From Rotaria macrura (lineage: Eukaryota > Rotifera > Eurotatoria > Philodinida > Philodinidae): 64,000 nt of DNA. This document shows positions 1-12,500 of this stretch, piece by piece. The position numbers and the translations under genes are program-made. Each line of letters opens with the position of its first letter. Positions within the stretch are counted from its first letter, which is position 1. Below the pieces are notes generated by a model that was not told where the DNA came from, did no database searches, and saw nothing but the letters and a program-made list of their open reading frames with translations. The stretch covers positions 62,001 to 126,000 of the forward strand of contig OENT01000095.1 in the NCBI GenBank assembly GCA_900239685.1. Direction: 5' to 3'.

Positions 1-3000
1 CACATTTGAAGAATTCAGGAGTTAAAAAGCGGTAATTTTGTTTTTCTTCAACGCGTTGGACATGTAGACAAATGTCCGACTTTGGGCATTTTAACGGTTG
101 ATAGATTTTTGACTTCAACTTCGATTAAGCGGATTGCGAAGTGAACGCGTTAAAACATAAAAATTCGGACACTTTTCATAAGTTTATTGGCGTTCAAGGA
201 AAACCAATTTAACTGCATTGCACATAGTTCATAGTTTAACGCGTTTTAATTAGTAAATACATACTTCAGGGCAGATTCGAGGAAGCACACTTATACTTAT
301 GAGGTAGCCAAATAATGATTAGAAAAAACTAACTTATATATAGATGATTTAAGTTTTCTATTTCTATTAAATATAATTTACATACACTGCCAGTGCCTCA
401 ATGGTGAGAAACGATGGAGTTGAAAAACACAAATAACGATTTGATTGGATTTATTTTCTTTTTGGTTAAAATCAACTATGATGGCACTTTTTTAACTTTA
501 TTTTTTTCAAATTTTTTAAAATGAAATAATGATTAAAATCAGTTCAATTTCTAAACATCGATTATAGTAGATATGCGATCGCTAATCAATTTCAACATGA
601 CCGTTAGAGATAATATTTTAATTTCAAACCAAACATATCCAGTTTCAATCGAATTGTTTAATTTTTAATCGATTAAAACTTATGAATCGATGCTTATATA
701 ATTTATCTTTTTCTTCGAACATAAATAGATACAACATGGTATAGGGTCTTGCAGTATGATATGTATCAGAGGTTCATCTAGTATGCTAATTACTGCTTTT
801 CGAGACGAGAAGTTCGAAAAAGCACAAGCAGAACGAGTTATCACCTTAAAGCAGAGAGGGGTGCGTTTTAGGCTCACCAATATGAAAACTAATTTTTCGA
901 AAGTTTAATTGATTCTAACCATTATTTTGAGGAGAAACCTTATTAAAATAGTACTATTTTAATCGATTTTTAATCATAGGCAATGGATAAAAATTAGATC
1001 TGTGCTACGTTGAAGTGATGGAATTCGAGTTCAGATAAAAGTGTCGTTTGTTAATTCGAAAGAAGTACATAGGATATGACTTTTCGAAATAAAGTGTCTA
1101 CAGCTACAAGTATTTTTAATCGAACTCGAATACAAATGGGCACATCATTTAGTTGTGGATGTAACCATCACACAATACTAGACTAAAATGAGACAAATAC
1201 TAAGCAAGTATTCATGGATATATGATCATGTCAAGCCATGTAAAAAATGTACTCTATGGAATATCAAATGAATCATTGATCGAAGTGATTCATTGTAAAT
1301 CGATGATTAGGAAACTTGCTTTTCAATTTGTAAATGATGTATAATTCCCACAAGCACGTAATTCTATGTTTATTTTCCATATCACAATCGAATTGGAAGC
1401 ACTTGGCATTAATAAATTCATCGTTGTGCTTTACTTCGAATATATTTGTCTTAAGACAGGATGCTGTACGAATGAATCATAAGTAGCGATTACTTTCATA
1501 TTAGTTTTTTTCCTAACTGATTCAAACCGATAGCGATGCCTCTTAGTACTCTTTGATTTCCTAAGTTAGTTGAATGCATACTTTAAGACATGCTTATTTC
1601 TTTACTCTGTAAGGAAGGCAAACGGGTTTTATAGCGTTGATATTATAAATGTTTCAGTTCAACGCTTCAAAGCAGTGTTTTATCGTTTTCGTATCAGCGT
1701 GGGATGTTACAGTTCGAAAAAGTGATGTCTAGAATTTTATTACTGAAAATAATGTTGACCAATTTGATTCCCCCATGACTTCTCAAAGAAAGTATCCAAA
1801 GCATCGTAGCGCACTTTAAGTTTTGTATCGATTATGAAGATATCTATTTGTCTAGAAGATTTTTTTAATGTTTTTCAACCACTTCGTATAATAAACTGAG
1901 ATGAGTGAGGGCAATGTCAGATTAATCCAAATAATCTGTTGTAAACATATTAAATGATTGGATTGTTTCTTTACTAATATACGACACATGTTAACAGCAT
2001 TTTGTTACTTGCCATTGACAGACATCGATGAACTCTCATGTTTATATTTAAGAATGCCTGCAGCACAAAAATACTTAAAAGCTTTCAATAGAAGCCTTTC
2101 TAATTGAAGCACTCGATTTATTTGTAAAATTTCAACTTGAATTTCAGCTTGATTAGGAAAGATAAAATGATTCTTCTGAATATGAAAGAATTACGTGAGT
2201 AATATGCCAAGAGTGTTTGATTGAAATGCTTTTAATTCGGCGCTAGTTTTTTAGAATCAGCATGAAACAAAGTATTTCAACTCGAACAGTAATTTAGAAG
2301 TTCGACATCTTCACTTTTAATAATAAATATGCAATTTTCTCAGCAAAGTTAACGTTCAATATTTTTGACAGCATCGAAGGAAGTAGTTTGATGTTTTCTA
2401 ACACGAGCATCAAGTGCAAAAAGCGTCTAGTAAGATTGATGAATATTTTTCGTTATCTTGTCGAAGAAAATAATATATCATTTGTCTCCTTAAGAAGTAG
2501 TTCAGAGTACCTTTGTTACTTTATTTGAAGTAGACGTTTGTATCAGACCGAGACATTCATTACTAGGTTTATTAGGAAACATATTCTATGCCTTCGAGTG
2601 TTCTTCTTCGTTGACTTGCCAATTAAAGTGTACTCGAACGTTTTACTTAAATAATATTTTATAAGAAGTCTTTGAGAAATTGTTTACAATCAGAGTGCTC
2701 TCGTTATATTGGTAACTACAGACGAACAAGAAGATACTTATGGAGTCCAGATTTTTTTGTGCTGAACATTAATATAATTGTTGTTGTGAATTATTCTTAC
2801 AAATCTTCCGTCTTATCAAATCATGATTTAGAACAAACACAAAACATATTTCTTTCCAAGGGAATATTTATCATGGATCAACTCTATTCGACATCCGATT
2901 TGAAAATAATGTAATTCAGAGTGAAGTATGAAATTAAGTTTTTAGACATGAGATATCTGATTTTAGATTAATTATAGCAAGCACTTACAAAATTGAAAAG

Positions 3001-4294
3001 TCATACAATCACTTATTGCAATGAAATTTCAAAATAATCAAACATAAAACCTTATTGAAAGATGAAAGTTCGATGGAATGAATTTGTTTGATACTTCAAT
3101 AGAAAAATGAGAATGTATTGAAAGATGTCTTGAATCTTGATATGGGCTTGACTTAAATTTGTCGTTTTAGTCTATCGTCTTTGCACACATTTCTAATGCA
3201 AGTTTATGTTTAAATTGAATAAATATTTCTCAAATACAAACTCATTTTCTTAAAATCAACAGTCGTCATATTAGTAGTCTGTGTGAACTTCAATATTCAG
3301 AATTTCTCCTTTAACTTCTTTTCCATAATAGTTTGCTGTTTTAAATTAGAATGAAACCTTTTGATGCAAGATGCCGTTACTTTAATTTTTTTAAAGAGGC
3401 GTGTCTTCGGTTCAATTCTTCTAGGAGCTTTTCTCATTTATAAATTGTTTCGATCTATTTCATTCAATTTATTATAGTCTCCTACGCATGACCTTCCGTA
3501 TATTGATCAAGAGTTTTTTCTACTTTCTAAAAATTGATAAACTCCCTCACAATTTCAGATAGGAATGATCTATATGAAATGTATCAAACTTTAAAAAATA
3601 TCAAAACAATGACAATCTGATAACTGTCTAAAGCAGTGCTTGCTTTGCATGAAGATGAAACATCGAATATAACTCTCTTTAATGCATTAAACAATGGTTC
3701 GAAAAATTTTCCATCGTTATCAGGAATCGCAAAGTTGCTCGTAAATGTTCATAGTATGGATGTTATAGTTTGTTTTGTTTCGTTTTTTGTTGAAAAGGTA
3801 AATTAGATTCTATTGAATAGCAAAATTCTTGCGGTATTTGAATTCTTATTTTTCAAGCGTAGACAATAGTACGACAAGTTTTAACTCGAGAAAATTCATA
3901 TCATGATTAATATAGGCTTAATTCTAAATGAAGCTTCGCATGTTCTTTGAAGCACAAACGTTAATCAACTATATCCAAGCTTCTTTGTGCATGGAGGGAT
4001 TTATGATTAGAAAAATAAACAAGACGTTCTCCTTTCAAAAAGAATAACGCTGTCATTCATCGATAATCCTTATTAGAAAGCATGACACGAATTATGGGCC
4101 TTCGGATTTATCTCACTTTCGATAATCAGCATCACTAAAATAAACTGTTAGGTAAATGAAAAATAGAGATCTCAATTAATTCAATTCTTTTTCTTCAGCG
4201 GAATTCCGCCACTAGACAATATATTGAATATTTCATTGATTTATTTTCAAAACTTTCTTTGGAAACAATTATAAATGATGAATTTTTATTTTAG
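1..4294. other. AT-rich non-coding stretch, probably intron of the formin gene
   Basis: I see no exon I can recognise on either strand. The first supported formin exon, at 4295, begins in mid-codon after an acceptor (two bases complete a split codon), so the gene must continue upstream. The FH2 part that should precede it is not visible here. This stretch is therefore most simply a very long intron, or an intron plus unseen exons. Short open frames (for example 680-880 minus, 2672-2914 plus) have no recognisable content. Confidence 0.45.
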
Positions 4295-6682
4295 TGTCCT
4301 TGGAAAATATTCAAACTGATGTTCAAGATCTCACACGCGGTTTAGATAATGCAAAAAAAGAACTTGTTATTCGACAAACGATGAAAGTAATGAATATTTA
4401 AATGCAAAAATATAAACAACATGTAGTTTTATTGATCTAATTTTCTTTTTTAGAATGTTGAAACGCATGCATTAGAAAGTTTTCTTAGCATTGCACAAGA
4501 GAAAATTGATCGTTTAACAAAAGACGCTAAATTAGCACAGGATTCATTTAATCAATGTGTCGAGTATTTTGGTAATTGTTTTTATTCTTAGCTAATTATA
4601 AATGGACATTTTGATGTCTGATTTAAGGTGAAACACCGCGAACACAAAATCCATCAAATTTTTTCACTGTTTTCGTTAAATTTCAAAGAGCATATCAAGT
4701 TAGTTTGTTTGTTTGAAAGAACTACCGAGTTTGTTCTTTTCTGTGAGTTAAATCTTTCGCTCTTTAGCAAGCACGCACGGACAATGAAGAACGAACACGT
4801 TTAGCTCGTGAAGCTGCTTTATCCGTCGATAAACCAACCAATAAGCGTCCAATTAACAAACGCTCACAGGTAATTGTTTTGACATGATTCTTTTTTTTTG
4901 TTTTAAATAAACATCGATGTTAAATATAAATGAGTAGGGAAATGATGCTCTAAATCTTCAGGTAATATTTTATTATTGTATTGTTTTTGAAAATAAACCA
5001 AATAATTCATTTTTTAACTTTGCTTCTTTACTTTGTTTAACTTCGCTTGAAAGACAAACAATATATCTTTTTTTCTATATAAAATGTTGGTTATTAGAGT
5101 ATTTGATTCGCTTTTTCTTCTTCTATTCTCTAGGAAGAATTATTGAACGAATTGAAAGGCCGTAAAGAAGCTATCAAAGATCACAAATTAATTAAGCGTG
5201 AAGCGTTAACAGATGGTACTATTGAAACTTTATTAGATGGTATGACAAGTTGTTTTTTTTCCTTCTTTTATTACAAGCATTGCAATTATATGGATGAATA
5301 ACTAACACAATGCTGATTCGAATCAATCCAGCACTTCCTCTTATAATTATAGTTGATGATAGTATCACTGTTAGTACCTCGACATATACTTAAGAAACTA
5401 AAGAATCAGGTCCTTCAGTGGCTTTTACGTCGAGCAGGACATATATTATTTTATTTTGCAATAATGAGTATAGAAGCTAGTGCACTCTTTTAAAGAGATC
5501 ATCGTCTTTGTAGACTGAAACTATTTAGATTAGCTGTAAACTATTTGTTTTTCCTTGATACAAGTCGTGAAACATTATCTACCTATACGGAAAAGTTTAA
5601 TATTTCATGTATAAAACTTTCAGCGTTATATTTTTGGAAACAAACCGAGACCTTCATTTAAGAAAATATGGAAATTTACAAGTAATGTCATTGAACTTAA
5701 AAGAATGAGTTTTTTTTCCAAAGAAGAAAAGTCGACATGCGTTGAAATCGTCCGTCTCCAACAACAATACGTTCAATCAAGATGAAACGTTGTTCTAATT
5801 ACACTAGAAGGGATTTCGATTGTTGAAGCAAGTTGTAAGTTACCATAAAACATAATGTGCAATCGATACACTTCCTTTTACTTTTTCCAAATAAATTATA
5901 GATGAACATTTTTCTGGATACGGTCATTATTTTCATACTTTCATTCTATTAGACGTAGATACAATGAAGCTAAAAGTTTCAGCTACTGCTAATTAATTGC
6001 AGTGCGTGTGAAAAGTATAGACTTGTAACAGATAAAAAATGAATAGAAATTAAATGATGAGATGGGCAGTTGTTATAATTTACAAGTTCACTACTCCCTA
6101 GAAAGAGAGCACATGTCTTTTTTTGTCTAGAGCTAGTTTTACTGGGCACATTGAGTTGTGTTTATCCCTACGATTGCTGTTAGGTCTGAGGAGTCGTTGT
6201 GGAGAATTGCTGTAATAGCTATGGGAGTTCTATTGATACGTAGGGGATTTTCATGTCAACTGGCTTCTCTCATCGAGATAGAATATCAAATTTAATGAGA
6301 TTTTTGAAAATCTACATATGTCACCTGTGGTAAGAAACAATCCATCTAATGATTCTATTACAATGCATGAGTGACTTTTCTGTTGAATGTCGGAAAAACA
6401 TACATTTCTATTTTATGAAAGCGTTTGTGTATTTAAAATGAAAATCGAGTCGATTCGTCATCATGAGAAGTTTTCTCCACCCAGATTATAACTAAGTTTT
6501 TCGTCTTGTTGTTGTTTGAATTTTTAGACTTGAAAAAAGCACCGTACTTGCGTGCCGATGCTGCACGACGTAATCGTCGTAAAACCCAAGAATTAATGAA
6601 ACAAATCAGCCGTGATGTTCTCGCCGGAGTTACAAATGGAACAAGTACGAACTCTAATAATACACCTGATGTGCAATTTTGA
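4295..6682 (+). CDS. Formin, FMNL/FRL group, C-terminal half of FH2 domain plus tail (5' truncated)
   Basis: Formins nucleate and elongate unbranched actin filaments through the FH2 domain; FMNL proteins act downstream of Rho-family GTPases at the cell cortex. Exons read as 4295-4386, 4454-4571, 4628-4698, 4768-4869, 5134-5239 and 6528-6682, together 213 residues to a TGA. All joins keep frame. The first exon encodes SLENIQTDVQDLTRGL, matching the FMNL SLEN...DV..L.RG segment. The next gives QCVEYFGETPRT and FFTVFVKFQRAYQQA, the end of FH2. The tail GTIETLLDDLKK followed by a basic run (RADAARRNRRK) looks like the autoinhibitory DAD region, and a 1,288-nt intron cuts it between the two aspartates. 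The N-terminal GBD/FH3/FH1 parts lie left of the window. DAAM or diaphanous are alternatives, but the tail resembles FMNL isoforms. An AATAAA follows at 6800. Confidence 0.85.
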
Positions 6683-6799
6683 ACGACAAAAACCAATGCA
6701 AACCAACGAACCAGATATTACCAAAACAAATTCATAGAAATTACTCGATGAATATCTGTTCTTCTTTGTTTTATTATTCTAAATCCAGTCAGATGTATA

Positions 6800-6805
6800 A
6801 ATAAA
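6800..6805 (+). terminator. Candidate poly(A) signal of the formin gene
   Basis: An AATAAA hexamer lies 118 nt downstream of the formin stop codon, in an AT-rich 3' region. It is positional evidence only. Confidence 0.5.
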
Positions 6806-9517
6806 CATTTTTCTTTTACTTCATGCATGTGTGTACATAAAATTATCTCACCGGGATGGGTGTGTGCATGATTATTAAACGAAAAAAAACGAAAAATAAA
6901 TTGATTGTGAACGAAGTTGATTTATGCTTGTATATAAAACGAAATTCTCTCATGTTAAATTTGCAAGCAAATAATTATTCAATAATTCAAAACAGTATTC
7001 ACTGGGATAATCAGTATTATAATGCAGTCATGCTCCTAAAATGAGTACATTTACACACTCAAAAAGTAATAATATCTATCTTTTAACAAAGAAGAAAATG
7101 CTGCATTTTGTTCGCCGACCTACAATCAATAATCTAATCGAGAACATAGCATAAGTGAATATAAATAAGGATATAACATGTATATAAAATAAGCATGAAA
7201 AAAGGACTAATTATCACTAGTGTCATATCATCATTGATGCATACATTTATATGTATCTCACTCAGTCGGTATTGACGTTTTTTTAGTAGTAAATACGTGT
7301 TAATCTAATTTTAGTCGGCTATAATAGAAAAGTATCTAGCGTTAACCATCGAATGGATAATATCTAATTTATTCTTGAAAAATCTGTTTTGATTTCTTTT
7401 CTTATCGTAAATCAAGTATAGAACACAAGAAAAAAGGATCAAGTTGTTCTCATTAACACGCGTTTCGGTTTTTTGTTGTTCCATATTATGAAAATAATGT
7501 TGACGCTGCTACTTTTTCTTCTTTTTCTTCGTCTCATGTAGACGTAATTATCATTAATGGTAGTACGTGTGAGATGGCATCTATTCATTCTTTCTTTCTG
7601 TTTCAATATGTCTCCATGCATTTTTCTTTATCATACGCAATACAACATAGAGAGAAAGACTTTCGAAAAAAGAATGATGCATGGCGGTAATGAATTTTTT
7701 TATTAATTTTCTTTTGTGTGAAAAAGACAATATATTTATATATTCATATAGTGAATATCTGTCTCAAGCATGTATTTCTTTAGTGAGAAATCTTTATTTA
7801 TTGATAATTGAAGAAACACAAATGAGTAAGTGGCTTTGCTGATATTCTCGATAAAAATAAAACTAACTGAAAAAAGAAATATAGGATAGAATTAATAATT
7901 TCATGGTAATCTCGGTTAAGATTGATTGTGTGAATTAATTAGGAATCTAACTTTAACGTGCATTCGTTCGGTTCTGAAGAATTTAAAAAAAGTATGTTGA
8001 ATAATTGACTGCACAATTTTCAATTACAACGGCATACTTATGAAAAAGATAAAATGTGCAGGAGTTCGTCCGACAATTTATGTCATCTGTCCTTGATCAA
8101 AACTATCAATATATGACTATTGTCGAAAAATAAATATTTCACTCTTTGAAATAGAAAAATATCAAATCATAAATAAGTTTAATTTTCTTTTAAGTTTGAC
8201 GTCGAATATATCATCTCATCTCGCACTTGTCAATCATTAGCGACTAAAACCAAAGAATTTGAATTTACTTTTTCTTTTCTTTCTACTTCTTATTTTCTCG
8301 AAGTGCAATTATATCAACAATAAATATAAATGCTTGCCATGTTTGACAGTTCTTCTTGAAAAGAAGAAGAAAAAAAATTTTCTATTGTTTCCCATAAGAA
8401 AACTTTTGAGAGCTTGACTAATTTATCAAGCTGTTAGTACTATTTTCTATTCACGTTCAGGGAAATGTCTTATTTAAAAAAGAAAAAAAATATTCATATT
8501 TATATTTGGTAGGTTATTGTAATTAGAATATTGGCTTGATAACAATCAAAATAATCAATGTATTTCATCCTACCGGAAGTAACTTGACTACTATTATGAT
8601 TGAAGATTGTCGCTGAGGCTTTTCTCGCTTGGTCACAGTATCATCTAAGATTACTTTTTTTGTTATAGATATGACTATCATTTCTATTCACTTCTATTTC
8701 TTCAGAAAGCAAGAGTTAAGATTTTGTTTTTAGGGACAACTATCTGATAGTGAATGATGCGTCAATCAAATTCAATGTAACGAGATACAATTATTTTGGA
8801 TCTATTTTATTTGGTTTGATTAAATCGAGAACAATATGCGACTCGTTTATTGTTGATCATTCTGATAAGCTACTAAGACCATCGGCTATCACGGTAACTG
8901 TCGCCCGAAAGTTTTCTTTTGACGAAGGAAAAAGGAACCTGGAGAATACTGTTGCCGATTCCACTTCATTTCCGACATACACAAATTAAACTCTTGCTTG
9001 AAGCAAAAATGCTCATGTTTATGCATTTATTTGCTGTTCCTGACATTTCAGTCAATTCATCAACGTAATGTGAGCATACATTCTATCTTTTTCTCTTGTT
9101 TCCTGTCTGTGTCTTGAGTAGTTCTATGGAGAGAATACGTGTGAGATATAAAAAAATGAGATTTTTTTGGGCCAAAAATTACTTTTTTTCTTCATATTAA
9201 CCAGCACATCAATCATATGTCATTATCCAATGTTAAATATGTACTTATGTTAAATTATATTTCGCCTACTCATTTTTTTTGTTATCATATAGTGTAATTT
9301 CACAGAAGTGATTAAGTATATATTAGAAAAAAAATAATATCACATGGAAAGATTAGAAGATAAAATTTAATCGTTGAAATTCATTAACTCTTCTTATTAC
9401 TGCAGATGTTTTTATTCTTCTAGATGTAGCATGATCTTCTGAATACGATCCATTCTTTTCCGTCTTCGTTCAATTTTCATCAGAGCGAGCAATATTTAAC
9501 TATTATCAATTGAAAAC
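6806..9517. other. Intergenic DNA, no gene recognised
   Basis: This lies between the formin 3' end and the RasGRF start codon. It is AT-rich with scattered short open frames. The longest, about 80 codons at 8750-8989, starts with GTG and resembles nothing I know. Just before RasGRF a pyrimidine-rich tract ending in CAG (about 9460-9481) precedes the ATG and could be a 5'UTR intron acceptor or a spliced-leader acceptor. Confidence 0.5.
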
Positions 9518-12500
9518 ATGGCGTCATCTGATTCTTGGCTACCTTTGAAAGGTTTACAAACTATTTTAATGGCACGAACATCTTTTAAAGTTAATGAAGA
9601 ACATTTACTTAATTTGGCAATAAAAGCGCGATTAGAAAATCGTGAATGTGGCTACTTGTCTAGACGGGGTGGACAAGATCAATCATCCTCACAGAATAAA
9701 TGGCAATTAAAATGGTTTGTTCTATATCAAAATTTACTCTTTTATTACGAAAATGTTAATTCAACCAAACCACAAGGAGTTTATTTTCTTGAAAGTTGTT
9801 ATTCATCACGTGTGCCAGCTAAAAATACTAAAGATGGAGAAAAATTAGTAAGTAAATAAATGTTAACCGACAAGTTATTTTGTTGATTTCGAATTTCTGC
9901 ATTTTATCAAAGCATAAAGTTCCAAAAATTTTTAACTTTTTTTTTTATACAAAACTCGATTAAAATATTTCAAAACAAACTACTATATTAATTTCTTTTA
10001 CTTTTACTAAAATTTTTCTTCAAGCATCAAAAACAACTTTCTCTTTAAAAAGATGTCTTAAATGAATTCGATAAACTAACTTATCATAGATTTTATTCTG
10101 TGAAAGATGTTGAACATTGTATTGTACAAATCAAGTTCAACGTTTACCACAGATGCCGAGATTCATATGTAACTAAGTTGCTCTGACATAAAAGAGAAAA
10201 AAATGAGTCGTTATCTCATGGGATTTAGATGTGCGCAAGAATTTCAACAACATATCTCTCGAGATATGCTATTCTTTTCATTTACAATGTACTCTGTAGA
10301 AGACGTACCGCTGAAACAAAAGAAAATTGAATGTGTTCAATAGACTTCAGAAATCATTATCGCGATCGTGTTCGTTAGATAGAATTTAGAAAATCTCTTC
10401 ACTTTTATTCTCTTGATTGACAGTAATTCTTTCATCTTATTAGCATTCTCTAAATTTAACTAAGGAACATTTCATAAAGAGAGAAAAACTACATAACACT
10501 AATTGATTTCAATTTGATGAATCTCAAATGATTTTTGGACATTGCGGTAGATGACAGAAAGTGTTAACAACTAAAATATTCTCTTCTATGATTTCTTCAT
10601 TGATGAGACCATTGGTTAAAATCAATTAGATCTTAAACTGTACGAGATACTCTCAATCCGTGCTCTTCTCCGCAATCCCCCACCTTCCGGTCTCCCCCAT
10701 TTACCTCCCCATATGAAGGTAGCACTTCATTTTGGTTTAGATATATCTTATTAATGTAGTTTTATTTATCAAGAAAGACACTGACAATAAAATCATAAAA
10801 TAAAATATCGAAATGCTTACTTTTAACAAGCATCAAAAAGAGTCTAAGAGTCACGATATTAAAAGACAAAATATATTCCAATATCAAAAGATAATACACT
10901 ATTTGATATAAGTCTTCCTAACAACTTGCTCATATTTCATGACTAAATTCATCTGACTCATATATGTTCATGAGAGAACTGCTCGAGCAATGGTGTGATT
11001 GACACCGCCACTCTATGACTACTTTTCGATCACGTTTTAATGTGTATTAGAAACCGTTGGAATAAAGCATATGTCAATATAACTACAAATCATATATGTT
11101 CGTTGTGTAACTATAACTATATATATATTTATATATCGGTCGTTCAGGTATTTTTAGTTTTTCATTCATTCATACTACGTATTAATCTCGTTGTTTAAGG
11201 AATGTAAGCGAGAAAATCCGTCCTGTATCTTTGTTATTAGTTGTTAACATAAACACAGACAATCATGAAAATTTGACTACAAAATGAAGTAGGGACGATT
11301 CAAGAGAACAAAGACAAAGAATTATTTTTGACAGGGACGAATCTGGAATCTGTTTTTTGTCCAAATCCAGAACAATTCAACAGGGAACCAATCGGGGCTA
11401 TTATAAATTATACACGAGTGAACTACATCTCGATTCTTAGTATTGAAATGAATTCTATTGGTTGTATCTTTGGTCTTTATCTTGTTGTCCTAGATAATTA
11501 AAATTATGCATTATGACTGCTGATTCTCTGATCAAAATAAAGCACGTCGATTTATTTCTCTTTCATGCGAGTAAAACATGAGGCGATTTCTATTTGTTCA
11601 TAAACAATTATTTGTTATTTGACATAAATTTCAATGACAAAACGCACGAACACTACGAGCAATATTTATACTTTACTTTTGAAATAAATGAAATTCAAAT
11701 CCGAGATTGACTATGAACTCGATCAAAATTGTCTTGTTGAAATCAGAGACATGAATTTTTGTTTTAGAACTGTTTTTCAATATCTTATGCACGTGATGGT
11801 CGTAATGCAATTGAATTTGCAGCTGAATCTGAAACTGACTGTCAAGTATGGATTGAATGCATTCAATCATGCAGGTTGCTTAATTACAGAAAACAAACAT
11901 GACAAAACCCATGAAAATGCATAACTTATTTTGTTTGCTTTAGTTACAATCGTTTGTTATCAATTAAAGAAGAGCTTGAACAGAAATATTTACATTTATC
12001 ACAAGTTTACGAAAGTGAAGCTAAAGCAAAATATCAATATTTACAACAAGTAGAAGAACTTTCAACTGAAGTTCGACAGTTACGTAGTGAAGTAAAAGCT
12101 ATGAATTAAATTTGTTTGACAACTAGTTTTGCTTCTATATAGTTATCTCGTTATCGTCGTCAACATCATTTATTACGAACAAAAAGTATTGCCGAAGACG
12201 ATTCTGAAGAAATAAGGAAAATAAAAAAAGTGCAAAGTCTTTGTCGCGGTTGGCTTTATAGACAACGATGGAAGCGTATTGTTGAAGAATATATACGGTA
12301 TTTAGATAAGCTATTCTACCCAGATTATGTTCGAGAAAACTTCTTCTTCTTTCTGTTGTCTTGCAACTGAATTGATTCATGAAAAGATCTGATAACTTTT
12401 CTTTATTGAATAAGACAAGGTTTCTTCCTTCGATGATTTTGCAAAGATAAAAAAAAGGATTTTCCTCCCATTAGGTTCTTCTATAGAAGCAATTTAATCC

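Noticed and set aside
2672..2914. 80-codon open frame in the left flank
   Set aside because: No homology recognised, non-ATG start and AT-rich composition; best read as chance.
6433..6696. Minus-strand open frame of 87 codons
   Set aside because: It is the antisense of the last formin exon, whose plus-strand reading matches the family.
8750..8989. 79-codon open frame upstream of RasGRF
   Set aside because: It starts with GTG, has no recognisable motif and no convincing splice partners.
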